Source of the DNA: Albidovulum denitrificans
Lineage (GTDB): Bacteria > Pseudomonadota > Alphaproteobacteria > Rhodobacterales > Rhodobacteraceae
Assembly (NCBI RefSeq): GCF_002973535.1
Contig: NZ_PVEP01000014.1
Span: 1 to 59,819 of the forward strand
Length of the DNA: 59,819 bases
Reading direction: 5' to 3'
Shown: in pieces, positions 1 through 12,220 of the stretch
Position numbering within the stretch: the stretch's first letter is position 1
Layout of the letters: every line of letters begins with the position of its first letter
The notes under the pieces: generated by a model
The model's input: only the letters and a program-made list of their open reading frames with translations
What the model was told of the DNA's origin: nothing
The model's database searches: none
Program-made: the position numbers and the translations under genes

Positions 1-266
1 CAGAAGTTTTTTCCGAGCATCTCTTTCAGTGTCGCCACATCCATCATCTGCTCGGCCAACATCTTCTTGAGCTTCGTGTTCTCGGCTTCGAGCGCCTTCA
101 GCCGCTTCGCATCGGCGACCTCCATGCCGCCATACTTGCGCCGCCAGTTGTAGAAAGTCGCGTCGCTGATCCCGTGCTTGCGGCACAGATCCGGCGCGCT
201 CATGCCCGCCTGATGCTCCTTCAGAATACCAATGATCTGCGCTTCGCTGAACCGTGATCTCTTCAT
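1..266 (-). CDS. IS3-family transposase OrfA (partial, 3' end outside window)
   Basis: The product starts MKRSRFSEAQIIGILKEHQA and has the Tnp_1-type helix-turn-helix (CRKHGISDATFYNWRRKYGG, about residues 28-47) followed by a leucine-rich coiled segment (LKALEAENTKLKKMLAEQM). This is the DNA-binding OrfA of IS3 elements. At 6-12 on the minus strand the sequence A AAA AAC lies in the reading phase expected for a -1 slippery site, so an OrfAB fusion transposase would be made by frameshifting into orfB, which lies beyond the edge. A GGAGACAG ribosome site precedes the ATG. Confidence 0.9.
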   Translation of the reverse strand, partial: MKRSRFSEAQIIGILKEHQAGMSAPDLCRKHGISDATFYNWRRKYGGMEVADAKRLKALEAENTKLKKMLAEQMMDVATLKEMLGKNF

Positions 267-331
267 CGTCTGTCTCCTCAGTTGGAGAACAGGCTAACCT
301 CAAATCGAGGACTTTTCAGGGGAGCAGGTCA
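1..331 (-). mobile_element. IS3-family insertion sequence, left portion only (cut by window edge)
   Basis: The outer end reads, on the minus strand from 331, TGACCTGCTCCCCTGAAAAG, a TG-starting terminal inverted repeat of the kind bounding IS3-family elements of the IS407-like group. An orfA follows after about 65 bases. Base composition changes sharply at 332, which supports the boundary. The second end and the target duplication lie outside the window. Group assignment is from memory of the family and is tentative; IS3 family membership is firm. Confidence 0.85.
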
Positions 332-691
332 CTCTTGATATTCATACTGGCTCATTGGAATGAGAATCTCATTTCTTGCCGCAGATCTTACAACATCCAA
401 AATGCTATCTGATCTATAGTCGGATGGTTCCAGGTGGAGAAAGTGACCGTTTTCTCCAAATACACGAAAAACTGCAATTTGATCGCTCAAATACGGAGAA
501 GAAACAACGGCAATTCTTTTAAGTTTTTCTGGCTCCAGATTCTGCAACGCCTCTTGGATTATAGCTGCAAAATAACCGTTATCCATTTTGCGCGCTCGCT
601 CTTCTGCATTGGAAGGTAAAGACAACGCCATACAGAGAGACAAAAAGATTGTCTCTATCATTTTTCTGCATAACCAAGTTGACCGCATCAT
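329..691 (-). CDS. Hypothetical exported protein, C-terminus cut by IS insertion
   Basis: I do not recognise this 120-residue product. A signal-peptide-like stretch (MIETIFLSLCMALSLPSNA, from about residue 11) suggests export, so Met11 (start near 661) may be the true start. The stop codon TGA at 329-331 is the first three bases of the IS terminal repeat, so the original C-terminus was very probably longer and the present protein is a truncated remnant. The DNA from 332 to about 770 is clearly more AT-rich than the neighbours, as in recently acquired genes. Another open frame on the same strand runs from near 785 to about 590, so a frameshifted gene cannot be excluded. Confidence 0.5.
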   Translation of the reverse strand: MMRSTWLCRKMIETIFLSLCMALSLPSNAEERARKMDNGYFAAIIQEALQNLEPEKLKRIAVVSSPYLSDQIAVFRVFGENGHFLHLEPSDYRSDSILDVVRSAARNEILIPMSQYEYQE

Positions 692-784
692 CTGGAACTT
701 TCGGATTTCTTTTGTAAGGGATACCTGAGGGAGGTGGTGCCAAGGTAGCCGGAGCCGTCGGAATGCTAACTGGTGAAAAGGGGT

Positions 785-1543
785 TTAAACGAACTGCTCG
801 CGCGTCAGCCTTTCCTCAAGCCCGTGGCCAGGATCGAAGAGGATGCGGTGGCGGATGCGATCCTCGGAACTCACCTCGACCCAAAGGATGTCTCGCGCCG
901 ACCGCCCATCGGCATCGGCCATGACCGGGCGTTTACCGGCGTCCAGCACGTCGAACCGCACCTTCGCCGTCTTCGGCAGCAACGCCCCGCGCCAGCGCCG
1001 GGGCCGGAAGGCGGCCATCGCGGTCAGGGCCAGAACCTCGGCCCCGATGGGCAGGATCGGGCCATGGGCGGAATAATTATAGGCCGTCGATCCCGCCGGG
1101 GTGGACACCAGCGCCCCGTCGCAGACCAGTTCCTCCATCCGCACCTTGCCATCGACGCTGATGCGCAGCTTCGCCGCCTGCGGCCCCGCGCGCAAAAGCG
1201 ACACCTCATTGATCGCCAGCGCGCGGTGTTCCTTGCCATCGACGCTGATCGCGAGCATCGCCAGCGGGTTGACCACCTCTTCCTCCGCCACGCCCAGCCG
1301 CTCGGGCAGGTCCTCCTCACCGTATTCGTTCATCAGAAAACCGATGGTGCCGCAGTTCATACCATAGACCGGCACGTCAAGATGTTCGGTCGCATGAAGG
1401 GTCTGAAGCATGAAGCCGTCCCCCCCCAGCGCGACGATCACATCGGCCTTGTCCATCGCGGAATTGCCATAGCGCCCGACCATCCGCTGAAGGGCGGATT
1501 GCGCGACCTCGGTCTCGCTCGCGGTGAAGCAGATCTTCTGCAT
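785..1543 (-). CDS. nadK: NAD kinase
   Basis: Phosphorylates NAD to NADP in the cytoplasm, the only de novo source of NADP(H). The 252-residue product has the GGDG motif (residues 40-43), the NE motif in [12 protein letters not shown] and the conserved [15 protein letters not shown] segment that binds NAD. Length matches the family. I chose the Met that begins [10 protein letters not shown]; an upstream Met would add ten residues without homology to the fold. It is a single gene divergent from glyA, and the window also holds nadE, but the two are far apart. Confidence 0.95.
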   Translation of the reverse strand: MQKICFTASETEVAQSALQRMVGRYGNSAMDKADVIVALGGDGFMLQTLHATEHLDVPVYGMNCGTIGFLMNEYGEEDLPERLGVAEEEVVNPLAMLAISVDGKEHRALAINEVSLLRAGPQAAKLRISVDGKVRMEELVCDGALVSTPAGSTAYNYSAHGPILPIGAEVLALTAMAAFRPRRWRGALLPKTAKVRFDVLDAGKRPVMADADGRSARDILWVEVSSEDRIRHRILFDPGHGLEERLTREQFV

Positions 1544-1715
1544 CCTGGCCCTTTCGGTTGTCGTTGCGCGCAATCATCCACCCCCGGCACGGGAAGGCAA
1601 CCCCCTGCCCCTTCCGCGCCCGTTCGGGGCCGGATGCAAAGAGGTCGGATTCATCCTTTCCGCAAGGGACGCGCTGGGATAAAGAGCCAGCAAGCCTGAT
1701 CCTGAGGAGATGCCC

Positions 1716-3011
<1,296 letters not shown>

Positions 3012-3031
3012 GGTCGAGGACCTGCTGACGA

Positions 3032-3066
3032 AAGGCCCGGACCGCCCCCGCGCGTCCGGGCTTTTC
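3032..3066 (+). terminator. Intrinsic terminator of glyA
   Basis: The stem CCCGGAC / GTCCGGG (3036-3042 and 3054-3060) is followed by CTTTTCC, 20 bases after the glyA stop. Confidence 0.75.
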
Positions 3067-3071
3067 CTTGC

Positions 3072-3135
3072 CTAGAGCATGTTGCACAAAAGCGGGAACC
3101 GGTTTTGTGCTTCTCGAACATGCGACACGATCTAG
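3072..3135. repeat. Nested palindromic intergenic element
   Basis: Three nested inverted repeats: CTAGA/TCTAG (3072-3076, 3131-3135), GCATGTT/AACATGC (3077-3083, 3117-3123) and GCACAAAA/TTTTGTGC (3084-3091, 3103-3110). The right edge provides the TAG stop (3132-3134) of the minus-strand gene next to it. Only one copy is seen in the window. It looks like a dispersed REP-type element, which is inferred from structure. Confidence 0.7.
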
Positions 3136-3503
3136 ACGTAGCCGCGCCAAGCCAGGACCAGGATCACCAGAAGCCCGGTCATGAAGACCGCCGCCCCGAC
3201 GCCGGTCAACACCTGCAAGGCCAGCGCACGGCGCCGTTCGGACGCGCCGATGGGGCGCAGGTAGCGCAGGCAGGCGTCATAGGCATGGGCGGCGCGGGCG
3301 TGGTCGATCTGGACCATCAGCCGGGGGATCTGCGCCTGCTGGGCGACCTCGGCCAGATAGGCGGCCTCGCGCCGGACCCTGCGCGGCAGGCGCCGCCCGC
3401 CCCGGCGCAGCTTTTCGGCCAGCGTCCGCCCGCCGACATTCAGCCGCGCCTCGAACAGTTCGGCGACACGGGCCGCCATCTGCTGCACATTCACCGCGCT
3501 CAT
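3132..3503 (-). CDS. Hypothetical protein with C-terminal membrane anchor
   Basis: I do not recognise the family of this 123-residue product. The N-terminal two thirds is charged and probably helical (AEKLRRGGRRLPRRVRREAA, then REAAYLAEVAQQAQ). One hydrophobic segment near the C-terminus (TGVGAAVFMTGLLVILVLAW) predicts a tail-anchored inner membrane protein. The stop codon is supplied by the palindrome at 3072-3135. It is transcribed away from the alpha/beta hydrolase gene, with 96 bases between the two starts. Confidence 0.65.
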   Translation of the reverse strand: MSAVNVQQMAARVAELFEARLNVGGRTLAEKLRRGGRRLPRRVRREAAYLAEVAQQAQIPRLMVQIDHARAAHAYDACLRYLRPIGASERRRALALQVLTGVGAAVFMTGLLVILVLAWRGYV

Positions 3504-3599
3504 TCACCCCTCCAGACCCCACGGGCCAAGTCTAGCCGCCAAAGCCCCTGCCCCGCAACGCACTGGAAAAGCGGATCGGCCTGCTTTACGCAGCAAGCT

Positions 3600-4361
3600 A
3601 TGTTGAATGTCATCGAATACGGCACTTCGGGCGCGCTGCCGACGCTTCTGATCGTTCACGGGCTTTACGGCTCGGCCCGGAACTGGGGCGCCATCGCCCG
3701 GCGCATGGCCGATTCCCGGCGCGTGGTCAGCGTCGACATGCGCAATCACGGCGACAGTTTCCGCGCCGACAGCCAGACCTATCCCGACATGGCGGGCGAT
3801 CTGGCCGAGGTCATCCGCTGGATCGGCGGGCCGGTCGATGTGGTGGGGCATTCGATGGGCGGCAAGGCGTCGATGCAACTGGCGCTGACAGAGGGCGCGC
3901 TGGTCAACCGGCTGGTGGTCGCCGATATCGCCCCGGTCGCCTATGGCCATTCGCAGGCCCATCTGGCGCAGGCGATGCGCGATCTGGACCTGACCGGGCT
4001 GACCCTGCGATCGGACGCGGATGCGCGGCTGTCAGCACGGGTCAAAGACGCCTCGGTCCGCGCCTTCCTGCTTCAGTCGCTGGACCTGAAGCAGCAGCCG
4101 CCGCGCTGGCGTCTGAACCTTGACGTGCTGGAGCGCGACATGGACCTTATCACCGGCTGGCCGGGGACCGAGGGGCGTTATGACGGGCCGGTGCTGTTCC
4201 TGTCGGGCGCGGCGTCGGACTACGTGAAATCCGACGACCGGGCGCGGATCAAGGCGCTGTTCCCGAACGCGCGGATGGCGAAGATCCCCGGCGCGGGCCA
4301 TTGGCTTCACGCCGAGAAACCGCGTGAGTTCGAGGCCGCGCTACGCGCCTTCCTGACCTGA
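3600..4361 (+). CDS. Alpha/beta-fold hydrolase (YbfF-like esterase)
   Basis: The 253-residue product has the classic fold: LLIVHGLYGSARNW oxyanion region, nucleophile elbow GHSMGG (83-88, Ser85), and the C-terminal catalytic histidine in GAGHWLHAEKP. Length and the motif DMRNHGDS resemble the YbfF esterase / proline iminopeptidase-like subgroup. Substrate cannot be told from sequence. A longer open frame upstream is in a low-information region, so I placed the start at MLNVIEYGTS, where homology to the fold begins. The gene ends one base before a convergent small membrane protein gene. Confidence 0.85.
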   Translation: MLNVIEYGTSGALPTLLIVHGLYGSARNWGAIARRMADSRRVVSVDMRNHGDSFRADSQTYPDMAGDLAEVIRWIGGPVDVVGHSMGGKASMQLALTEGALVNRLVVADIAPVAYGHSQAHLAQAMRDLDLTGLTLRSDADARLSARVKDASVRAFLLQSLDLKQQPPRWRLNLDVLERDMDLITGWPGTEGRYDGPVLFLSGAASDYVKSDDRARIKALFPNARMAKIPGAGHWLHAEKPREFEAALRAFLT

Positions 4362-4544
4362 TCAGGCGTCCGAAAGCTGCTTGGCGACGACCCAGGCGAC
4401 CGGAATGGCCACCAGCGCGCCAAGGGCGGCGGCCACGATGATCGAATAGGTATCGAAGCGGTTCATCGTCAGCGCGGCGACCACGGCCGATCCGGCCAGC
4501 GTGGAGCCGGCGAGCGTGTAGATGATCAAGAAAAGACGAAACAT
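4362..4544 (-). CDS. Small two-helix membrane protein (often mislabelled CTP synthetase)
   Basis: A 60-residue protein with two hydrophobic segments (LFLIIYTLAGSTLAGSAVVA and SIIVAAALGALVAIPVAWVV) and a short basic/acidic tail. Proteins of this size and pattern are common in Rhodobacterales, and some are called CTP synthetase in databases by annotation transfer, but nothing here resembles PyrG. A GGGGAC ribosome site precedes the ATG. It abuts the convergent hydrolase gene directly. Function is unknown. Confidence 0.7.
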   Translation of the reverse strand: MFRLFLIIYTLAGSTLAGSAVVAALTMNRFDTYSIIVAAALGALVAIPVAWVVAKQLSDA

Positions 4545-4622
4545 CGGAAGTCCCCTGTCCGGTCGTGATGCGGTTCCTGCCGCCCAACTATCAGACCGGA
4601 AAGGTGAAATCCTTGATCTGGA

Positions 4623-4934
4623 TCATCCGGGGCAGTTCAGGTCGAACCGCGCCACGCCGGTATCGCCGGGGATCTTAGTCGTCATGGAGCCGGGGACGAC
4701 CGGGCAGCCCGTCGCCTCTTCCACCGCCTCGGCCATCAGGCGCGGGACCGCGGCGCGGGCGGGGCGCGAGAGATAGCCCATGCGCACCACCTCAACCTCC
4801 GCGCCGGAGCGATAGATGACGAAACGGATGCCGCCGCGCGTGACCTCCTGCCGCTCTGCCCCGAAGAAATCCGGGGCGGGCGACACGCAGGCGGCCAGCA
4901 GGAGAAGCGGGAAAAGGGGGATAAGGCGCAACAT
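4623..4934 (-). CDS. Putative lipoprotein
   Basis: The product begins MLRLIPLFPLLLLAACVSPA, a signal peptide ending in a good lipobox (LAAC), so it should be lipidated and tethered to an envelope membrane. The mature part is about 85 residues with two cysteines (GCPV and LNCPG) that could form a disulfide; I do not recognise its family. I rejected an upstream Met that would bury the signal peptide. It is divergent from the entericidin-like gene. Confidence 0.75.
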   Translation of the reverse strand: MLRLIPLFPLLLLAACVSPAPDFFGAERQEVTRGGIRFVIYRSGAEVEVVRMGYLSRPARAAVPRLMAEAVEEATGCPVVPGSMTTKIPGDTGVARFDLNCPG

Positions 4935-5038
4935 CCCCGGACTTTGCGCGGGGAATGGTAAAGGATGTCTTAACGGAACCGGGCCTGCCCCACGGGCGTT
5001 ACAAGCAGGCAAGACATGCCTGACAGGAGAGATCGACC

Positions 5039-5176
5039 ATGACCCGCATTGCCGTTCTGCTGACCGCCCTTCTCGCGCTTGGCGCCTGTGAAACCATCAA
5101 GGGCGCGGGCCAGGACATCGAAAGCGCCGGTCAGGTGATCCAGGATGAGGCGGCCGAGACCCAGGCCGATATGTAA
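5039..5176 (+). CDS. Entericidin-like small lipoprotein
   Basis: A 45-residue gene. The product MTRIAVLLTALLALGACETI has a lipobox (LGAC, Cys17) followed by the short entericidin EcnA/B-type tail (TIKGAGQDIESAGQVIQDEA). ACAGGAGAGA precedes the ATG. Entericidins are small envelope lipoproteins proposed as toxin/antidote in enteric bacteria; in alphaproteobacteria single copies like this are common and their role is unclear. The hairpin at 5196-5219 ends the transcript and probably serves the converging atp operon too. Confidence 0.85.
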   Translation: MTRIAVLLTALLALGACETIKGAGQDIESAGQVIQDEAAETQADM

Positions 5177-5195
5177 CCCGGCCCCCTGAGACGCA

Positions 5196-5219
5196 AAACG
5201 GCCCCCGAGGGGGCCGTTT
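5196..5219. terminator. Bidirectional terminator between entericidin gene and atp operon
   Basis: Perfect stem AAACGGCCCCC / GGGGGCCGTTT with a GA loop. A and T runs on the two sides make it usable in both directions. It lies between the entericidin-like stop and the end of atpC. Confidence 0.85.
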
Positions 5220-5240
5220 GCTTGACTAGGTATCGCTCGC

Positions 5241-5663
5241 TCAGCGCGACGAAATTCCCATGTGATCGCCCATGGCGACCATGTCGGCCAGAAGCTTTGT
5301 CGCATCGTCGACAACGTCGTGGCTGCCGTTTTCCTTGGCGGCGCGCAGTTGTTCTTCCGCCCGCGCGACATAGCCCTTCACGATCTCCGGGGTGACCTCG
5401 GACACGTGCAGCGACTCTTCCGCCAGAAGCGAAACGCCCGCCTCGGAAATCTCGGCAAAGCCGCCGGTGACGGCGTAGTCGTCCGTCGCGCCGTCGGCCT
5501 TGACGATATGAAGGATGCCCGGCCGCAGCGTGGTGATGAGGGGCGCATGCCCCGGCATCGCCGTCAGGTCGCCATCGGCGCCCGGAATGCGCACCTCGCG
5601 CGCCTGAACGGAGGCAAGCCGCCGTTCAGGGCTGACGAGGTCGAATTGCATCGTATCGGCCAT
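5241..5663 (-). CDS. atpC: F1 ATP synthase epsilon subunit
   Basis: Central-stalk subunit of F1. The 140-residue product has the N-terminal beta-barrel domain (MQFDLVSPERRLASVQAREV, PGADGDLTAMPGHAPLIT) and a C-terminal helical part (VARAEEQLRAAKENG). It is the last gene of atpHAGDC, nine bases after atpD, and ends before the bidirectional hairpin. Confidence 0.96.
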   Translation of the reverse strand: MADTMQFDLVSPERRLASVQAREVRIPGADGDLTAMPGHAPLITTLRPGILHIVKADGATDDYAVTGGFAEISEAGVSLLAEESLHVSEVTPEIVKGYVARAEEQLRAAKENGSHDVVDDATKLLADMVAMGDHMGISSR

Positions 5664-5672
5664 ATCGCCCCC

Positions 5673-7133
<1,461 letters not shown>

Positions 7134-8009
7134 TTAGAGCGCCTCGGCGCCCGAAATGATTTCGATGAGTTCCTTGGTGATCGCGGCCTGACGCGAGCGG
7201 TTGTACTCGATGGTCAGGCGGTCGATCATCTCGCCCGCGTTGCGCGTCGCGTTGTCCATGGCGGACATCCGCGCCCCTTGCTCCGACGCGCCGTTTTCCA
7301 AGAGCGCGGTGAAGATCTGGGTGGCAACGCCGCGCGGCAAGAGATCGGCAAGGATGCCTTCTTCCGACGGCTCATACTCATAGAGCGTCGAAGCGGCGTC
7401 GGCCTCACCCGCGTCGAAACTCGCCGGGATGATCTGCTGCGCGGTCGGGATCTGGCTGATCACCGACTGGAAGCGGTTGAAGAAGATCGTGGCGACGTCG
7501 AACTCACCCGCATCGTAGCGGCGCAGCAGGTCCCGCGCGATGGATTGCGCGTTCTCATAGCCGACCCGCTTGACCTCGGAGAGATCGACATGGGCGACGA
7601 AGAGGTCGGCGTAGTCACGCTTCAACTGCTCGCGGCCTTTCTTGCCGACGGTCAGGATCTTCACCGTCTTGCCTTTGGCGATCAGCTCCTGAATCCGCGC
7701 GCGGGCAAGCCGCACGATGGTGGAGTTGAAGCCGCCGCAAAGGCCGCGTTCGGCGGTCATCACGACCAGCAGATGGGTCTTGTCCGACCCGGTTCCGGCC
7801 AGAAGGCGCGGCGCCGAATCCGACCCGCCGACCGAGGCGGCAAGGCCCGACATGACGGCCGTCATCCGCTCGGCATAGGGCCGGGCGGCTTCGGCCGCTT
7901 CCTGGGCGCGGCGGAGCTTGGCCGCCGCGACCATCTGCATGGCCTTGGTGATCTTCCGCGTCGACTTGACGCTTCCGATCCGGTTTTTCAGGTCCTTAAG
8001 GCTGGGCAT
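7134..8009 (-). CDS. atpG: F1 ATP synthase gamma subunit
   Basis: Rotor shaft of F1. The 291-residue product begins [20 protein letters not shown] with the family motif [16 protein letters not shown], contains [11 protein letters not shown] and ends in the conserved helix [20 protein letters not shown]. Length is normal. Gaps to the neighbours are 21 bases (atpA) and 18 bases (atpD). Confidence 0.97.
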   Translation of the reverse strand: MPSLKDLKNRIGSVKSTRKITKAMQMVAAAKLRRAQEAAEAARPYAERMTAVMSGLAASVGGSDSAPRLLAGTGSDKTHLLVVMTAERGLCGGFNSTIVRLARARIQELIAKGKTVKILTVGKKGREQLKRDYADLFVAHVDLSEVKRVGYENAQSIARDLLRRYDAGEFDVATIFFNRFQSVISQIPTAQQIIPASFDAGEADAASTLYEYEPSEEGILADLLPRGVATQIFTALLENGASEQGARMSAMDNATRNAGEMIDRLTIEYNRSRQAAITKELIEIISGAEAL

Positions 8010-8030
8010 ATCGCTTTTCCCCTCCCCCGC

Positions 8031-9568
<1,538 letters not shown>

Positions 9569-9569
<1 letters not shown>

Positions 9570-10129
9570 TATCCGACCTCTTTCATAGCATTCTGGAGGG
9601 AGGCGAGCTTCGAGCGGATCGAGGTGTCGATCATCTTCGAGCCAACCTTGACGATAAGACCACCGATAAGGCTGTCATCGACGGTCGTATTAAGCTTCAC
9701 GGTCTTGCCGACCGAAGCGGAGAGCGATTTCGCAAGCCGGTCGGCCTGTGTCTTTGTCAGCGCCTCGGCCGCGGTCACGTCGGCGGTCACTTCGCCCTTC
9801 TCTTCCGCGATCATCGCCTGAAGGGCGGCGATCAGCTGCGGCAGGACGAACAGGCGGCGCCCCTGCGCCATCAGGCCAAGCGTGTTGGACAGCGTCTGCG
9901 ACAGGCCCATCTTGGTGGCCAGCGCGCCGATCGCCCTGGTCTGCTGATCGCGCGTGTAGATCGGCGAGGAGATCAGCGCGCGCAGGTCGGCGCTGTCCTT
10001 CACGGCCCCTTCCAGCGCGGCCACATCGGCCTCAAGCGCCTTCAGCCCTTTCGCTTCCTTGACAAGTTCGAAGACGGCCGTCGCATAGCGACCGGCAATG
10101 CCTGCTGAAATCGAAGCTGGTTCGGACAC
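9569..10129 (-). CDS. atpH: F1 ATP synthase delta subunit
   Basis: Connects F1 to the peripheral stalk. The 186-residue product has the N-terminal helical domain ([15 protein letters not shown]) and the C-terminal motif [20 protein letters not shown] typical of the family. It is the first gene of atpHAGDC; F0 genes (atpIBEF) are not in the window, as is usual in Rhodobacterales where F0 is elsewhere. Confidence 0.96.
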
Positions 10130-10423
10130 GTCGATCCTTCCGATTTGTTGTACCCCGCGCCCCTTGGTTCAGGTCAGGGGCTACCCTTAGGGTGCGCTGG
10201 CGCGCACTCTTGATCGCGGCGGGGTGTAGCAGAGGTCCCCGCCCCTCGCAACTGCCTAGGTCAACAGAAAGTGAATGCTTTGGCCCATAATCCGGGCCGT
10301 TTACGGTATCAGTCGGAAAATGTTCCGGCGTGGTCGGGCGTGAAGCCACGCCCAGGGCCGGACCGGGCGTGTTGCGGCGGCAGAGATTCGGGCGCTGCGG
10401 CGCGGCATGGCGCGGCGGCGCGG
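10130..10423. other. Intergenic region upstream of the atp operon
   Basis: About 294 bases without a gene. It must hold the atp operon promoter (minus strand), but I see no clear -35/-10 pair. A hairpin GGGCGTG/CACGCCC lies at 10336-10353 between the methyltransferase start side and the atp leader. No small open frame looks coding. Confidence 0.5.
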
Positions 10424-11176
10424 TCAGGCCGGTTCGGCATTGGGCGTCGGCGCGGGCAGCGCGTCCAGCACGCGCATCGGGCGGCGCACCGTCGCGGCAA
10501 GCCCCGGCCGCTGCGGGGCATGGACCTGTTTCGACACTTCCAGCATCAGGACACCCCCGGCCACGACGCTGGACACCCGCAGGCCGAAGCGTTCCCACAT
10601 CGGCGCCGTGCGCAGCCAGAAACGCTGCGTCGAGGGCGGCGCGAACAGCGCCGATTGCTGCCGTTCGGCGGCGAAGTTGTGCTTGCGAAGCTGCGCCTCA
10701 AGCTGGCTCATCGAATAGGGGCGGCCAAAGCCGAAGGGCGTCTTGTCCGACCGCGACCAGAGGCCCGAGCGGTTCGGCACGATGAACAGCGCCCTGCCCC
10801 CCGGCCCCAGCACACGCCAGCATTCGTCCAGAAGCGCCGTCGCGCTGTCCGAGGTTTCAAGCCCGTGCAACAGCACCAAACGGTCCACCATGCCGGTGTC
10901 GATGGGCCAGGCCGTTTCTTCGCACAGGACGGAAACATTGTCGCCCCCGGCGGGCCAGGGCATCACCCCCTGCGGCCCCGGCATCAGGCCGATCACACGG
11001 CGGGCCTGGTCCAGATAGGGGCGCAAAAGCGGCACCGCAAAGCCGTATCCGGCGACCGTCTGGCCCTTGACGTCGGGCCAGAGCGCCACGACCTGTTCGC
11101 GGATCGCGCGCTGCGCCACGCGGCCCAACTGGGTGCGATAGTAGAAATTCCGCAGATCGAGAACATCAAGATGCAT
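10424..11176 (-). CDS. Class I SAM-dependent methyltransferase
   Basis: The 250-residue product (start at [18 protein letters not shown]) has a glycine-rich SAM-binding turn ([15 protein letters not shown]), the segment [14 protein letters not shown] and the post-catalytic strand [14 protein letters not shown] of the Methyltransf_11 fold. Substrate is unknown. Upstream Met codons overlap the divergent gloB promoter region, so the shorter form is preferred. The start lies 62 bases from gloB, and the divergent arrangement is common in this group. Confidence 0.8.
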   Translation of the reverse strand: MHLDVLDLRNFYYRTQLGRVAQRAIREQVVALWPDVKGQTVAGYGFAVPLLRPYLDQARRVIGLMPGPQGVMPWPAGGDNVSVLCEETAWPIDTGMVDRLVLLHGLETSDSATALLDECWRVLGPGGRALFIVPNRSGLWSRSDKTPFGFGRPYSMSQLEAQLRKHNFAAERQQSALFAPPSTQRFWLRTAPMWERFGLRVSSVVAGGVLMLEVSKQVHAPQRPGLAATVRRPMRVLDALPAPTPNAEPA

Positions 11177-11238
11177 TGCGCTGGGGCCAAGCTTGGGCAA
11201 AAGTCGCGATGACAATAAGCGAACAGAACCGAAAAGCC

Positions 11239-12006
11239 ATGCCCCTGGAGATCGTTACCGTCCCCTGCCTGTCGGACAACTACGCCTACCTCGCCAATGA
11301 CCCGGCCACCGGCGCGACCATGGTCGTGGACGTGCCAGAGGCGGCGGCGATCCTGAATGCGCTGGCCGAACGCGAATGGCACGCGAGCCACATCCTTATC
11401 ACCCATCACCATGACGACCATATCGCGGGCGTCCGGGCGCTGGCCGCCGCGACCGGCGCGCGGGTGATCGGGGCCGCCGCCGACGCCCACCGCCTGCCCC
11501 ATCTGGATGAGGCAGTCGCCCCCGGCGACACGATCCGCATCGGCATGTTCGAAGGCCGGGTGATCGACGTCTCGGGCCACACGATCGGCCATGTCGCCTA
11601 TTATTTCCCCGATGCGGGGGCCGTCTTTACCGCCGACAGCCTGATGGCGCTTGGCTGTGGGCGGGTGTTCGAAGGCACGCCCGCGATGATGTGGGACAGC
11701 CTGTCGCGCCTTGCCGCCCTGCCGCCCGAAACGCTGGTCTATTCCGGCCACGAATACGCCCAGTCGAACGCCCGTTTCGCGCTGACCATTGAACCGGACA
11801 ATCCCGCGCTTATATCCCGTGCGAACGCAATCGCCGAAGCCCGGAACGCCGGGCGGCCCACAGTCCCCACAACCCTCTCGCACGAACTTGCCACCAACCC
11901 CTTCCTGCGCGCCAACCTTCCCGGCGTGAAGGAGTTGATCGGAATGCCCGGCGCCAGCGACGCCGAGGCCTTTGCCGAAATCCGCGGCCGCAAGGATCGT
12001 TTCTGA
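11239..12006 (+). CDS. gloB: Hydroxyacylglutathione hydrolase (glyoxalase II)
   Basis: Hydrolyses S-D-lactoylglutathione in methylglyoxal detoxification. The 255-residue product begins [18 protein letters not shown], the family's canonical N-terminus, and carries the binuclear metal motif THHHDDH (55-61), the [11 protein letters not shown] histidine and SGHEYAQSN. The C-terminal glyoxalase II domain (EIRGRKDRF ending) is present. Two Met codons upstream are possible but would prepend non-family residues. Confidence 0.95.
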   Translation: MPLEIVTVPCLSDNYAYLANDPATGATMVVDVPEAAAILNALAEREWHASHILITHHHDDHIAGVRALAAATGARVIGAAADAHRLPHLDEAVAPGDTIRIGMFEGRVIDVSGHTIGHVAYYFPDAGAVFTADSLMALGCGRVFEGTPAMMWDSLSRLAALPPETLVYSGHEYAQSNARFALTIEPDNPALISRANAIAEARNAGRPTVPTTLSHELATNPFLRANLPGVKELIGMPGASDAEAFAEIRGRKDRF

Positions 12007-12124
12007 ACGATCCCGCAATCCTTCGGATTTCCGACAATCCTGTCGCACCACCATCACAGGTGCCGTCAATCCGATCACAATTTGGGCTCTGCCCCGCGAA
12101 CGGGCAATTAATTGCGAGAAAAGA

Positions 12125-12152
12125 CTTGCAGCCGCCCCAATTCCACCGATCT
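12125..12152 (+). promoter_or_regulatory. Putative heat-shock (sigma-32) promoter of clpA
   Basis: CTTG (12125-12128), 17 bases, then CCGATCT (12146-12152). The alphaproteobacterial RpoH consensus as I know it is CTTG-N17/18-CYTATNT, so there is one mismatch. It lies about 70 bases before the clpA start, and ClpA is a heat-shock target in many bacteria. Confidence 0.45.
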
Positions 12153-12220
12153 TTAAAGGTATGAGGCGACGGTGGACCGGGGCCACGCGGCCCTTCCGCC
12201 CGAAGGAAAGGAGCACGCAG

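Noticed and set aside
10259-10264. TTGACC (minus strand) as -35 of the atp operon promoter
   Set aside because: No acceptable -10 hexamer lies 16-18 bases downstream; the sequence there is CGGGGA.
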